Made by a program: the position numbers and the translations under genes
Notes under the pieces: generated by a model
What the model saw: the letters and a program-made list of their open reading frames with translations, nothing else
Databases searched by the model: none
Told to the model about the DNA's origin: nothing
DNA from: Anomaloglossus baeobatrachus
Lineage: Eukaryota; Chordata; Amphibia; Anura; Aromobatidae
Length of the DNA stretch: 64,000 bases
Direction: 5' to 3'
NCBI RefSeq assembly: GCF_048569485.1
Contig: NC_134361.1
Coordinates: 169,145,258-169,209,257 of the forward strand
In this document: in pieces, positions 24,346 through 35,721 of the stretch
How positions within the stretch are numbered: position 1 is the first letter of the stretch
Layout of the letters: the number at the start of each line of letters is the position of its first letter

Positions 24346-25128
24346 TCACAATATTGCCAACTCAGGCAATAACTAAATATTGTATCTTTTATGTCAGGTG
24401 TCTGACAAGTGTGGGCGTAGGGTTGTGAAACGTCTGTTTGAAAGGGGAAGGGTAAATTAACCATGAATGGTAAATCATGATGAGGTTGTCGTGGAAGGGG
24501 GAATAGGCGGAGTTTTGGGGGTGTACATGTGGGAAGTTCTGTTAATAAAAGGTTTAGTAAGCAAACGTCAGCTCATCCTATCCCAAAGGAAATGGGAACA
24601 ACTTCCGTTACTGGACAGCCTACTATACTAGATTTCTTTTAAGACAGCACATCGCTTCAACTTTGAAATGAGGCTGATAAACAGCAGGTGCCAGAGTGGA
24701 TAGCAAGCGCTGCATCAAGTGGCCCCTCCTCCTCTTCCTCCACCTCAACATCACACACACACACTTCATTCTCCAGAGTTGCTACCCAAATTACCCTTGT
24801 TTGCACCTGCATCACAAATCTCCAACTGGCAAACTGACTGTGGCAAAACACACATGGGCAAGTCTGCAGAGCTGGTCACATATTCTATTCCATTGGCATC
24901 ACAGATCCACAACAAAGATACTCTTGAGTTGGAAAGCATCTGCAGCGATTCCCAAAATTTTTGTCAGTTGGATCCTTTATCAGATGGAGTAAGCTCCCAG
25001 CAGGATCCCGACCCTTGTGAACTGATGTTAACCCCTGGGGGTGGAGATGATAATGACTCAGATACCTGAGGCACACACGTACTGTGCAGTGATGTCAGGT
25101 CAGGAAGAGGAGGAGAGGGGACAACTTA

Positions 25129-25711
25129 TGCGGGCGTCACATGGTACGATCTATTGTGCGATCGCACGATCGATCGTACCCGCCCCCGTCGTTTGTGCAT
25201 CACGGGAAAATCGCTGCCTGTGTCGCACAAAGTCGTTAAACCGCCGTCACACGTACTTACCTGGTGAGTGACCTCGCTGTGGGCGGCGAACATCCTCTTC
25301 CTGAAGGGGGATGGACGTTCGGCGTCACAACAACGTCACACAGCGGCCGGCCAATAGAAGCGGAGGGGCGGAGATGAGCGGGACGTAAACATTCCCGCCC
25401 ACCTCCTTCCTTCTGCATAGCCGGCGGATGCCGCGGGACGCAGGTAAGCTGTGTTCATCGTTCCCGGGGTGTCACACGGAGCAATGTGTGCTACCCCGGG
25501 TACGATGAACAACCAGCTGAAAGAAAAATAAACGATTTTTTAAAAATGAGTGACGTGTGACAGATAAACGATTTGCACACGATTTGCAAACGTTTTGCGT
25601 CGCTCGTAGATGTCACACGGGACGATGTCGCAAACGATGCCAGATGTGCGTCACAAAAACCGTGACCCCGGCGATGCATCGCACGATAGATCGTCTCGTG
25701 TGACGCCCGCA
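25129..25711. mobile_element. Harbinger MITE, TTA target duplication
   Basis: 583 bp between TTA copies at 25126-25128 and 25712-25714. TIR TGCGGGCGTCACA and TGTGACGCCCGCA are exact. The core shares CAATAGAAGCGGAGGGGCG with the MITEs at 54819 and 58757 (the latter inverted), so the three are one family. Confidence 0.8.
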
Positions 25712-25905
25712 TTAGAGTAAGATGATGAAGTTGTAGATCCCACTTGGTGTGGACCTAAAGGTCTGCAGTTGAGTAGCTCAGGAAAAGACGAGGAGGAGGA
25801 GGAAGCTGAGGATGTTAGGGTGGCAATTCCCGCATAAACACATGGTGATGCAACTATGAGAAGCACTGCATCCTCAGCCACAAGTCTGGCTGATGCCAGC
25901 AGTGG

Positions 25906-26060
25906 GTGCGGGTCTGCAGTTCACAGGAAGGGTTGCCTAACCAGGGTTTTTTTGAGACCACAAAAGATGAACCAACTTCTGTTATCTGCCAATGTTGTAA
26001 ACAACAACTGATCGCCTCCATGCCATGCCACATTGATGCAGTTGTTCATGCAAAAGGTGC
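25906..26060 (+). pseudogene. hAT BED-finger scrap
   Basis: GLPNQGFFETTKDEPTSVI then CQCCKQQ aligns with the BED starts at 21.1 kb and 59.3 kb. It is shifted and truncated, and the second zinc-ligand pair is not recognisable. Confidence 0.45.
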
Positions 26061-26239
26061 TCTGACCAGTATTGAGTACATTTACTGTACATACTTTTCA
26101 GTAGGCCAACATTTTTGAGTTTAAAATCATTTTTTTAGTTGGTTTTATATAATATTCTAATTTTCTGAGATAATGACTTTTGGGTTTTCATTGGCTGTAA
26201 CGAGCAGTGCCGAGCATGCTTTCTCATTACTAGTATTCA

Positions 26240-26765
26240 CCACTTTTGCTATGAAGCCCCTAAAAATTTCTGGTTCAAGCAATTAGCTTCAAAAGTCACA
26301 AGGTGAAAGGAAGTCCACCTGTGTACAATCTAAGTGTCACATGGCTTGTCAGTATATACATACTTTTTATGAAAGGCCACAACACCATTAAGCAAGAAGC
26401 ACCACTAACCAAACAACACCATGAAGACCAAGGAGATCTTCAAACAAGTCAGAGACAAAGTTGTTGCGAAGTACAAGTCAGGGTTGGGTTCTAATAAAAT
26501 ATCTCAATCTGTTATGATCCCCCAAAGCACCATCAAATGCATTATCATCAAAAGGAAAGAACATGGTACCATAACAAACCTGCCAAGAAAAGACCAACCA
26601 CCAAAACTCTCAACCCAGGGAAAGGAGATTATTAATCAAAGAGGCAGCACAGAGACCAAAGGTAACCATGAAGGAACTGCAGAGTTGTCAAGCAAAGATA
26701 GGAGAAACTTCAAGTATACGAAATTCTCCATGTACATTACCAGATCCTGTGGCACAAATTTCTAG
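26240..26765 (+). mobile_element. Tc1/mariner 5' fragment
   Basis: The leader (AGTCCACCTGTGTACAAT, GTATATACA) and ORF are those of Tc1-like elements of fish and frogs. 5' TIR not seen; cut after about 26720. Confidence 0.7.
26421..26765 (+). pseudogene. Tc1 transposase N-terminal fragment
   Basis: A 114-codon frame opens with MKTKEIFKQVRDKVVAKYKS, then GLGSNKISQSVMIPQSTI and NLPRKDQPPKLS. This is the paired-like helix-turn-helix DNA-binding part of a Tc1 transposase, ending in the GRPR-like linker (here KDQPPK). Homology fades near residue 95. An intact protein is about 340 residues with a DDE catalytic domain, which is missing, so this is a 5' stump. Confidence 0.7.
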
Positions 26766-28065
26766 CTCCTGTCTGTAACCATAATGATTGTTGGTTAAAG
26801 CCCCAGGGACACTCACAAAAAAAGAAAGTTTAAATTTTTGCAATTTGTTTTATTATTTTTTTACCAATTTTATAGCAACAAAACAATGATTGTTTATTTA
26901 CCTCTAGAATATAGGTACATAGAAATACACTGCTATTTGCAGATGTATCTCTATGTACCTGAATAATCTGCTTCTGTGTTCCCTGCCTGCAATACATATC
27001 AAGTATGCTAAATTCTTCATTTTCTTACTTAGTCTGGGCTGTGGCTTGTTTGGAGAGCTTCTGCCTACAGATGTGAGTTTAAATGTTTGGAAAATGAGAC
27101 TATTTTTAATGTATGTACAGAGAGTTGCTATAACATTTTGGTCGCCTGCATAAAGAAATACACTTGTTTATCAATTGTGGAAACAGTGTATCAAAATAAA
27201 TAAATATTTCCATCCTTCCATAAATGTCATTTGCTCAGAGAACTCCATTAGTGCTTTCACCTACTATTACACCCCTTTTATGATTCCCTTTTTAAATTAC
27301 GTACTTGTTGTCATACGCTGAATAAGTCCTCTCCCTGCTTCTCTTAACCTCTTTGTGCCATGGCCATTTTACATTTATTTGCCCTTTTGTTTTTAATAAT
27401 AAGATTTTTGGGTAGATATAATGTTTTGATCGCATCTTAATGCATTTTTTTGCAATGTTGTGGCAACCTAAAAACATAATTCTGGCATTTTGAAGATTTT
27501 TTTCATTATGCTGCTTACCAGTCGGATTAATTTATTATATATTTTGATAGATCAGGCATTTCTGAACATAGCAATACCAAATATGTGTATATTTATATTT
27601 TTTTATAGGGTTTTTTTTCAATTGGGCAGAAGGTGGGTGATTTGAACTTTTGTGTTTTTTGCCATATTTAAAAACCTTTTTTTTTATTATATTTATTAGT
27701 CCCCTTAGGGGACTGGAAGCTGTGATCATCCAATCACTTCTGGTGTATAAAGCAGTGCATCAACATCACCCTGCTCTGTATAGCTGAAGTCACAATCTCC
27801 TGTGAATGGCAGCTCACAGCCGGGGTTTACAGGAGGATCGGAATACCAGACACAGAGGTCATTATCTGACTCCCAACTGTCATGACAATCCATTGGTGAC
27901 CCGCGATGATGTCACGGGTTTGCCGTTGGGAGCTGTTAATGATGTGTTTCCCGTCAGCATGTGTTAAATCTTGCTGGGAAAGATTAACAGCAGAATTTAA
28001 CTGGTTAATAGTTAGAGGCACTTAACAGCTTATCAGATCAGCTGTCACATGCTGGAAAGATGCAG
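26766..28065. other. AT-rich repeat sequence, no gene
   Basis: A short hairpin lies at about 26910-26960 (AGGTACATAGA/TCTATGTACCT). 27340-27560 shares TGTTTTGATCGC, TTCTTA- and AATTCTGGCA-type blocks with 51880-52000, so both hold one dispersed repeat family. Nothing coding seen. Confidence 0.35.
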
Positions 28066-28069
28066 ACTC

Positions 28070-28780
28070 GTCATGCGTATATACAGTATGATGGCCTCCA
28101 TATCTCCCTATCTAAAGTATGATGACCTGACAAACCTCTAAATACGATATGATGTCCAAAATTTTCCATTTATATAGTATGGGATGTCCACAACTCTATA
28201 TATACAGTATCGAGCACACACAACTACCATTTATATAGTATAGGCTTACCACACCTCCATATATACAGTATGGGGCTCCCACAGCTCTCTACATTATATA
28301 CAAAATTGAAGCTCACCAGGTGGAATTTAGAAAAAGGTAGCATATCAGGCGGTGCACGGACGAGCAGATCAGGCTATCTAGATCCAAAAATAAAAAACAG
28401 ATAAGTCCAGCAACATGTCTCCAATTAAATAAATTCCAATTAAAACATGTAAAAAAAATGGGGAATGCATGCCCCTGAGCTGTTGTTACATTTTGAACAA
28501 AGTTCTTTGTATGACTAGAACTTTGTTCGAAGCATGTATCCATGTGCAGCTCAGGGATAGGTATTCCCCATTTTTTGACAGCTTTTTACTCGTATACAGT
28601 ATGATGTTCCCAGAGCTCTTTACATGCAGTATGAGCCCCCCACATCTCCCTATATAAAGTATGATGGATACAAAGACCAACTAAATACAGTATGGGGTAC
28701 CAACAGTTCTACTATATACCGTGTATGAGACCCACAGCTCGTCTATATACAGTATGAAGCCCGCACAAGCAAGAACTAAT
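28070..28780 (+). repeat. ~40-bp minisatellite interrupted by a fold-back
   Basis: Units of the form TATACAGTATGATG, CCCACA, CTCCATA repeat through 28070-28300 and 28590-28780. Between them a ~290-bp segment contains an inverted repeat (ATGGGGAATGCATGCCCCTGAG near 28457 against CAGCTCAGGGATAGG near 28542), with AAAGTTCTTTG/GAACTTTGTTC inside. Confidence 0.55.
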
Positions 28781-28907
28781 AAAATAATAAAAAAAAAACT
28801 ACTAGTTTTGCTGCATTCCCTTGGTGTGCCACGCCGTCTCTCCAGCATGTAGTCTGAGGCTCAGCAAAACAGGCATGATCTAGTGACTTCATTGCACATG
28901 CTGTGTC

Positions 28908-28922
28908 TGGTCTCAGATATAT
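28908..28922. repeat. Target-site duplication, left, PLE insertion C
   Basis: TGGTCTCAGATATAT, repeated exactly at 29591-29605. Confidence 0.8.
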
Positions 28923-29376
28923 CACTGAAAATAAAGATAGCGCATATGAGAAGCACCCGTGGGACAAAGTTAGTACAGCGTATTGAAAACTGCTCACCTG
29001 ATTAGGTTGTGCGCCCTCGCACAACCTCGGTGATGATCGTGTAAATCCTCTGGAGGATGGTGGGTTATCTCGGCTGGCGTTATCCGACGTTAGGCTGAGT
29101 GGACCTGGGGAGATGACCGCTCCTGGTTCCTGGTTCCCCGACTCATGAGATCCTTGAACTAATTGCGGCCGTTTGTCTTCCCTCAAGGGTTATTTGGGAT
29201 GATTAAATCTATTGCTTTCAGCAGCTCTATACCGGAATCCCTTAGGGGAGTGAAGGCATATGGAAAATAGATAAAGCTGGTCCTTTGAGCGCTAATAATA
29301 GATCTATTATCTCAAGTTTTCTTTGTGAATAATTATGCTTTATTCGTGACAATTAGATTAAAATAAAGCTCTTGTT

Positions 29377-29421
29377 ATCACAACGCGTTTCAGCAAGATA
29401 AACTTGCCATCATCAGGTGTA
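29377..29421 (-). ncRNA. Hammerhead ribozyme motif, type I (C, left arm)
   Basis: Mirror of 29428-29472, same core and stems, minus strand. Confidence 0.7.
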
Positions 29422-29427
29422 GCCAAA

Positions 29428-29472
29428 TACACCTGATGATGGCAAGTTTATCTTGCTGAAACGCGTTGTGAT
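29428..29472 (+). ncRNA. Hammerhead ribozyme motif, type I (C, right arm)
   Basis: CAC (stem I), CTGATGA, stem II GCAAG/CTTGC, GAAAC, short stem III, cleavage triplet GTT, then GTG pairing with CAC. All core positions are consensus. Predicted cleavage follows T29467. Confidence 0.75.
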
Positions 29473-29590
29473 AACAAGAGCTTTATTTTAATCTAATTGT
29501 CACGAATAAAGCATAATTATTCACAAAGAAAACTTGAGATAATAGATCTATTATTAGCGCTCAAATGACCGGCTTTATCTATTTTCCATA

Positions 29591-29605
29591 TGGTCTCAGA
29601 TATAT
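29591..29605. repeat. Target-site duplication, right, PLE insertion C
   Basis: Exact copy of 28908-28922. Confidence 0.8.
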
Positions 29606-29851
29606 GACACACTTGCACCGGGGTCTGGGGGTTACTCGATACTGGGCCGCGGATCCGTTTTTGGGACGTTGTGGTGGCGGCAAGACCCGATTCCGTGACC
29701 CCGACGGTGTCAGTTAAAGTAGCAATGATGGGGATGGAAGTTCGTGACGCTACCTGTGGTATGCGGCAAGTTAGGTTCCGCTGCTGCGGGATGGGGACCT
29801 CTAGGGCAGATGGTGGCACAGCTTAGATGGTGCAGCTCTCCACAGGCAGAG
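29606..29851 (-). mobile_element. gypsy-type LTR fragment (fossil)
   Basis: Shares GGGTTACTCG, CCGTGACCCCGACGGTG, TTCGTGACGCTACCTGTGG and GGGACCTCTAGGGCAGATGG with the LTRs at 22499, 30532 and 32105. Cut by the LTR starting at 29852. Confidence 0.5.
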
Positions 29852-30289
29852 TGTTACGGTTGCTGTGGCACTGGAGACTATGTTCGGAATTCTTGCTACT
29901 ACACATGTGCAAGCGCTGGAGACTAAGTCCTATCTTGGAGCCATTGCACATGTGCGAGTGACATCATCGCTGACACGAGGTCACATGTCTCTGACACCTT
30001 CTAAGCTGATTGGCCGCTGGTCATGTGCTTGTGACACGTGGTCACATGTCTCTGACACCTTCTATGCCGATTGGTCACAGGTCATGTGCTTGTGACGCTT
30101 TGCTCGGTGATAGGCCAGCGTGACGTCATTGCTGTCATTCTGGCAGCGGATTGGCTCTGGTGTCCTCCATCTTGGATGAGGCACAGAGTCTATATAAGAC
30201 CCTGACGCACGCCGCCCGGCGCTCAGTCCTCTTGGTTCCTGCATAGGAGTAGACGCTCTGTCCATGTCCCTTGCGGCACCTATTCTATC

Positions 30290-31790
30290 TAGGTGAGCGT
30301 TATCGGTAGGGTAACGCTCTTGTACCTTGCAGCTTATGCTGTGGTCCGTATCCTCGCACCTTAGTGGAGCGGACATAGGCAGGTGCTTGCTGCACATGGT
30401 CTGACTGGGCCTTGTGGTTCTACTCTGAGGTGAGCGCTATCGGTAGGGTAGCGCTCCTGTACCTTTCAGCCGTACTGTTGTCCGTGTCCTCGCACCTTAG
30501 TGGAGTGGACATAGGTAGGTTAGGTGGTCGTTGTGACTCGCCCACCCCAGGGCTATGGGACACCCGGTGCCGGGCTGGACTAGTCCGGGGGTAGTCAGTG
30601 GTGGCTGGGCCCGACTCCGTACCCTGGTGGGGTCAATTAATATGGCTTCAGTGGGGTTGGTTAAAGTTTGTATTTTCGTGACGCCACCTGTGGTTTGCGG
30701 CTATTAAGCCGCCGCTGCTGTATGAGGCCTCCGGGGCTGGTGGTATGGCAGCTCGGATGGTCCTGCTCCCCACAGGTGGAGCGGTGCCCCGGGGCAACAG
30801 TTGGTGCTCGTGAGAGTCTATGGTGTGATGTTGTGTGAATAATACGGTGCAGGGCCGACAGGCAGTGAAAGAAACAGGCACAAACAGTAGTCTCTTTACT
30901 TTCTCCTCTTTTACTTGGCAACAGTTTAGTCCTGGGAGACCGTCACAGGTGGTAGAGGGCTCCGACCCGCCTGGAAGTAACTGAGGTATCATTTTGGCCA
31001 GATGAGTATGAGGCCTACTCCTGTTCTTTCTTTACTGTTATAGGACCCTGCTCTCTGGCTTAACAATGGCCCTCTTGCTGCTGGGACCGTTGGTACGTCC
31101 CTCTCCCTGTGTGGTAGGCTGCGCAGGCCCTCTCTGGTGCTTCTCTGCTGGAGTCCACACCGGGCCCTGGTGATGCAGCTGTACCTTCGGGCTGTTTATG
31201 GGCCAGGTGCTTGCAGCTCTCCTGCCCTTCGGATTCGGCTACCAGGGAGTATTTTAGGCCCTGGTGGCCCCAGACTCCGATGTCCGAGTCTCTTCTGTGC
31301 CTCTCTGCTCTTCCTGCTTCACTGGGCCAAGCTATTCCAGCTCCAGGCCCCAGTCCGCAGGACAGCACTACTCTGCGTCTGCTTTCTCTGCTTTCTCTGC
31401 TTTCTCTACACAGACTGAACACTAACTCCTCCCTCAGGTCAGACTTAAGGAATGCTCCCTGGAACTCCAGGTTCAGAGCTCCCCCTGCTGGCCTGAGGGA
31501 GAAACTGCGTTGGATGTTGAACTTATTGGCCAATAGACCTCCCAATTACCTCCAGGCTCAGCATTAACCCTTTGGAGGGGCAATGCTGTTGTGGCGACCA
31601 GGTCCTGGGGCGCCACACTTGCCTTCTAGGGTAACGTTCCACTACACTGCCTCCTGCAGCAGTCCGTATCCTCGCACACTAAGGGAGCGGTCATAGGCAG
31701 GAGTTTCAAGCTAGCAGCCTTGCTGCTGTCCGTATCCTTGCACCACAAGTGGAGCGGACATAGGTAGGTGCCATATTGCACACACTACAC
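30290..31790 (+). repeat. ~125-bp tandem units inside an LTR
   Basis: Four units carry GTCCGTATCCTCGCACCTTAG, given as GTCCGTATCC plus TCGCACCTTAG, then GGAGCGGACATAGGTAGG: near 30355, 30485, 31670 and 31728. The nested LTR at 30532-31617 splits the array two and two. Confidence 0.65.
30532..31617 (-). mobile_element. Nested solo LTR, gypsy-like (fossil)
   Basis: 1086 bp, TGTGACTCGCCC...GGGGCGCCACA on the plus strand, with the GCGCCACA end also seen in the gypsy LTRs at 4098 and 11091. No internal region. Inserted into the tandem units of the 29852-32104 LTR, so it is the later arrival. Confidence 0.65.
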
Positions 31791-32104
31791 CTAGTCTCTG
31801 TGACTGTTAACTGAGACAGGTGCTTTCACGCTCACAGACTGTGAGACTTCTATGCACTTTTATGTTGTATTCCTCACTCTTTTGCATTTCCACTCCTATG
31901 TTATTCTAATAAGGTAGTCGCTGTAACTTAAACAGTATACGCCGCTATTGGTCTTGGTGACACTGTGACGCAACAGTGTCAGTACCGCTTTGGTGGTACA
32001 GGTTTCCCCTATCCTCTGCCATACTCTGCAGCAGAGCTCTGCACGGTGGACCCTGACTGTCGGATAGCCTTCCATTCCCTTATTATCCGACAGCCCCCGT
32101 AACA

Positions 32105-32590
32105 TTAGGACTGAGCCAAGGGTCTGGTAGAGATGGCAAGGCCTGGTTCCGTGACCCTGGCGGTGTCATTCAATAAAAAGGGGATATTTTCAGGGGATGA
32201 TGAGAGTTATCATGTCGGCAGTTGTGGTACTCGACCAGAGATAGCCGACGCTGCGGGATGGGACCTCTGGGGCAGATGGTGACGCAACTTGGTTGGTATA
32301 GCTGTTCATAGGAAGACGTGGGCCTCAAGGCTGATGGGAGTAGTAGTAGGTCATGGCGGGTGTGCGGGACCGGAGGCACAGGCGAATAACGGAGAGACAC
32401 AGGGATGCAGTCTCAAGGTTTTACTCACTGTAGCAGGTTCCAAGGTAACACGACTAGTCAGTGACTGCTTTTGGAGTGGTCAAAAAAGAGACAGGTCAGA
32501 GACACAAATAAGGACCCATATGCTGTTCTTGTACAGTTGCTCTCTTCTGTCTGTGTGCTTCACTGCTTGTGATGATGATCCTCCACATAT
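32105..32590 (-). mobile_element. gypsy-type LTR fragment (fossil)
   Basis: Repeats blocks of 29606-29851 (TTCCGTGACCCTGGCGGTGT, GCTGCGGGATGGGACCTCTG) and so is a second, diverged copy and not its continuation. Confidence 0.45.
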
Positions 32591-33715
32591 GAAAGCGAAA
32601 AAAAAAAGTCCAGTTCACCGCAATATACAGCTGTTAGCGATCGGAGCATGGAGACGTCCTGCCAGGACGTGTGAATTCATATAGAAGAAAAGATCCAGCT
32701 TCACAAATAAAATCCAATTCATTATTTATAATAAAATTGTTTCCAAAATCCAAAAAAGGTGCAAAATTATAAAATCTATCAATAGCCATGAAGTAGGTAA
32801 TGGTTGTTACCAATGATCGATGCGTTTCTGATGTTGAATATCCCTAATCATGATTAAAAGCTGCAAAGGTGATAAGATGGACAATGAGGACATAAACCAG
32901 GTTGAGACTATGTGAAAGGAGAGGGAGTCTCATTTCTTTTGTTACCATGAGTGTAAAGAGACAACAGGAGAACAAGATAGAACCAGCAAGGTCAGGTCTT
33001 TTGAGAATGTTTGCGTTGGCTCTTGTCACTTTCTAATGTCCGACTCCTTTTACAATGAGAGGTTGGAATGTCCTGGCTACTGAGCCTCAAACTGAAGTGA
33101 CCTCAGCAAAGCGCCAATTAAACCCCTGTATAATGGGGTTCCCCATTGACATTAGTGAGACATTACTTTAAACACACTTGTGGTTGTGTAGCCAGTTTTG
33201 AACATTGGGAGTGAAATACGCTCCTTCTTTGCCTATGCATCCTACTGACATGGGGGTTTAGAAGCGGGTGTAAGGAGACTAATAAGCTCTGGAATGCTTC
33301 TCCATGAATTTAAATAAGCTAATAGACTCTTCAGAGAGGAAGACGATTTGATCACTAGTGACAACTATTTGATTTAGCAATTCTCAAAGTCAAGATCGAT
33401 CCACATGTCTGCAATAAAGTGTCTGGTTTGACAACTTATCTTAAGTAATTGACTTAGCTTGCTTAAGGGTTGATAATGACTTTGAGGATTGAAACATCCA
33501 ATAAGTGTCATTAAAGATCAAGTCACCTTCTCTGAGGAAGCCATTTGCATCCTTGTACGAAGAGAATACAATTTATCCATTTGTTCAGCTTTTTGTTGCT
33601 GAAAATTTTGCTTTGTTTTTTTTCCATACTGTATTCTGTAATTGTACAATCTAAACACCCCTCCTGTGAGGACATAGGGATATTCTGAGCTATAAGCCAT
33701 ATTCCTATAGCCGCC
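32591..33715. other. No gene; possible PLE relic at 32640-32860
   Basis: On the minus strand 32820-32850 has a GAAACGCATCG element after TGATTAGGG, at the place a hammerhead would sit in PLE repeats, but no stem II forms. 32860-33715 shows nothing recognisable. Confidence 0.25.
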
Positions 33716-33719
33716 ATCT

Positions 33720-34300
33720 TGTCAGGGGTACGACCATATCCCTTGTGTGTGTGACTGGGCCTTCAGGCCTAAAGAGGCTCCAATCAGTATGCTAATTAAC
33801 TTGAGGACATTTTCTATTAGTAGTGGAGTGAGCAAAAGGCAATCTCCTATGATATGGAAATTAGGTGTCCTGTTCAGGCCTTGAGAACAAAGGGGGAGGA
33901 AGACCCCCCTCGGTGACCCTGTAGAAGAAGTTCCTAACTAGTTAACAGGCATCCTGAACACCCGAGACAGACATGCACCAGGAATAAATGTGTAATATCT
34001 CGTGAGCCGTGCTTCCTATAAATATGTCAAGCAGAAATATGGCATCCCGGCATGCTGACGATTCCAGCACATATTTTATATAGGTGTGGGACCTTTGTAG
34101 GTATCCCAAATTTGATATGGGCCAGTGGGGTACCACCAAACTACCCATGTGTCCTATCATTGTGAAGGTAAAATCATAACTAAAAATGAGAGCATTGGCG
34201 TCCGCCTACGACATTCCCAGGCCAAGTTATGGCCAATAATCACTTTGGGATATTATTTTAGCGTCAAGACAGGGGTGGGGCAGTGCTCCCCTGTGAGGTC
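33720..34300 (+). mobile_element. Possible retrovirus-like LTR, left part (fossil)
   Basis: If PLE insertion D is discounted, this joins 43676-44020 and is followed by a primer-binding-type sequence at 44021. The LTR start is not certain. Confidence 0.3.
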
Positions 34301-34315
34301 ATCAAAAGGGGAGGG
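34301..34315. repeat. Target-site duplication, left, PLE insertion D
   Basis: ATCAAAAGGGGAGGG, repeated exactly at 43661-43675. Confidence 0.85.
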
Positions 34316-34775
34316 AGGAAGGAGAAAAAAGTACTGCACATGGAGGGAGCACAACAGGAATAATAATAAAAAACAACCTTTATTGTGACAAATATTAAAA
34401 CCATTTAAAATACAAAACACACCTAATCAACACGGCATGCCACCACAGCCGACCCCTCAATCACAATACAATATACATGAATCAAAAGGGGTATACCCAT
34501 TTACATATAACAACCTTAAATGCAATATATACATAAAAAGTGATATCCAAACTTAAATAATATTCCACCTATACCCCAATATCAACACAAGGGGACAACA
34601 AGGCCCAATCATACCAATTTGTGCACATCAAGCAGAATGGAGACGGATGGAGGAACCCTCCTATCTTACCAATTATCTGCCGTTATGTATAGGCATAACT
34701 GGGTATGGGGTAAGGGGGTCAGTTTGGAAAAAACAGAGCAATGAGGAGGGCGGTGGGCATGGGATCCCGTGAACA

Positions 34776-34819
34776 GGACCCACGCGTATCGCCGCACAGC
34801 AGCGGCTTCCTCAGGGTAG
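34776..34819 (-). ncRNA. Degenerate hammerhead motif (D, left arm)
   Basis: Mirror of 43072-43115. Confidence 0.45.
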
Positions 34820-35721
34820 GCGTGTGCAGTGTCACAACAGAAGGAGGAGATATAAATATGCATCTGATTAGTCATAAAGGTCGTCACCTGTTTATTATAA
34901 TGGCCGTCGGTCCGGACCGGTCCATGATGGGAAGGAGAACGTGGAACATGGCACGATAGTGTATGCGCGCCGCCATCTTGAAAGATCCGCGCATGCGCGG
35001 GAAGTTCAAGATAGCCGCGCGAGAAACTGCAGATTGACGCATGCGCAGAACCACTACGATTTGGTTCTATTAAAGCCTGGCTCACATATGTTAGAAGAGC
35101 GCATAGCAGTGGGCGGTGATCATCAATCCTCACTGGGCTTATACACAAGATAAGGAGAGGACAAAAGTATATAGGTGGAGCATATGCAATAGGTTATGGT
35201 AAGTAAAGCGTAATAGTATAGAAAAAAACCCAGGATACGAACCAGGAAAGGAAGAAATGTAGAAAAGAAAAAAGAGAGGGAGGAGAAAGGGAGAAGAAAA
35301 AAGGAAGAAAAAGAAAAAGAAAAGGAAAGTAGAGAAAAAAATAAATAAATATAAAGAAATATAAATATAAAGACAGAGGTTATATCCACAACCCTCTGTA
35401 CACAAATATATACACATGCACAAGAGGGATAGAGGTAGAGCAACCTGAGTAATAAGATACAAAGGAACAAATTAAACAAGAATAATAATAATAACACCAA
35501 TTCCAATAGCATACATAAATAGCATGGCTATAATTACTCAATTAGACACAATTATAAAAATAATAATAATAATAATATATGTGCCATAACATCATAGAAG
35601 GAAAATAACCAATTATATACAAAATACAAAATCACATACCAAAAACTATGCGGGAAGGGGGTGGGGGGCGGGGGGGGGGGGGGAAAGGGGGAAGAGGGTT
35701 GATGATTAAGAAATCTGAATA

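Larger units (their letters stand above)
22250..26231 (+). mobile_element. hAT-family copy, disrupted
   Basis: Starts TAGAGATGAGCGAAC, the same TIR type as the hAT MITE at 46468-46770, and ends about 26231 in a decayed version (CTTTCTCATTACTA). Inside, in order: a minus-oriented LTR (22499-23489), a ~110-bp tandem array (23757-24345), decayed pre-BED sequence (24400-25080), a Harbinger MITE (25129-25711) and a BED-finger scrap. No 8-bp target duplication could be matched. Confidence 0.55.
28923..29590. mobile_element. Palindromic Penelope-like insertion C (non-coding)
   Basis: Arms at about 29257-29418 and 29431-29592 are inverted copies with about two differences. The right arm reaches the target duplication; on the left a 334-bp non-palindromic tail precedes the palindrome. 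Two full-consensus hammerheads face away from each other across a ~6-bp gap. No ORF. Confidence 0.75.
29852..32104 (+). mobile_element. LTR (TGTTACGG...CCCGTAACA) split by another LTR (fossil)
   Basis: Ends TGTTACGG and CCCGTAACA; about 1.17 kb once the nested LTR (30532-31617) is discounted. Contains a CRE-like TGACGTCA (30121-30128), several inverted CCAAT boxes and a TATA-like TCTATATAAG (30189-30198), followed by ~125-bp tandem units. Similar ends to the solo LTR at 60186-61460. No target duplication found. Confidence 0.55.

Noticed and set aside
30120-30200. CRE, CCAAT and TATA boxes as a host gene promoter
   Set aside because: They lie inside an LTR with clear ends and no exon follows.
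32820-32900. GAAACGCATCG on the minus strand as a hammerhead
   Set aside because: The first core reads ATGATTA and no stem II forms; at most a decayed PLE relic.
35123-35512. Leu/Phe-rich 129-codon frame and its mirror at 42379
   Set aside because: It is a translation of the T/C-rich tract in the PLE 3' region.
35655-35695. G-run as a G-quadruplex control element
   Set aside because: The run differs in length between the two PLE arms and is absent as a conserved feature; it looks like slippage or a sequencing-prone tract.
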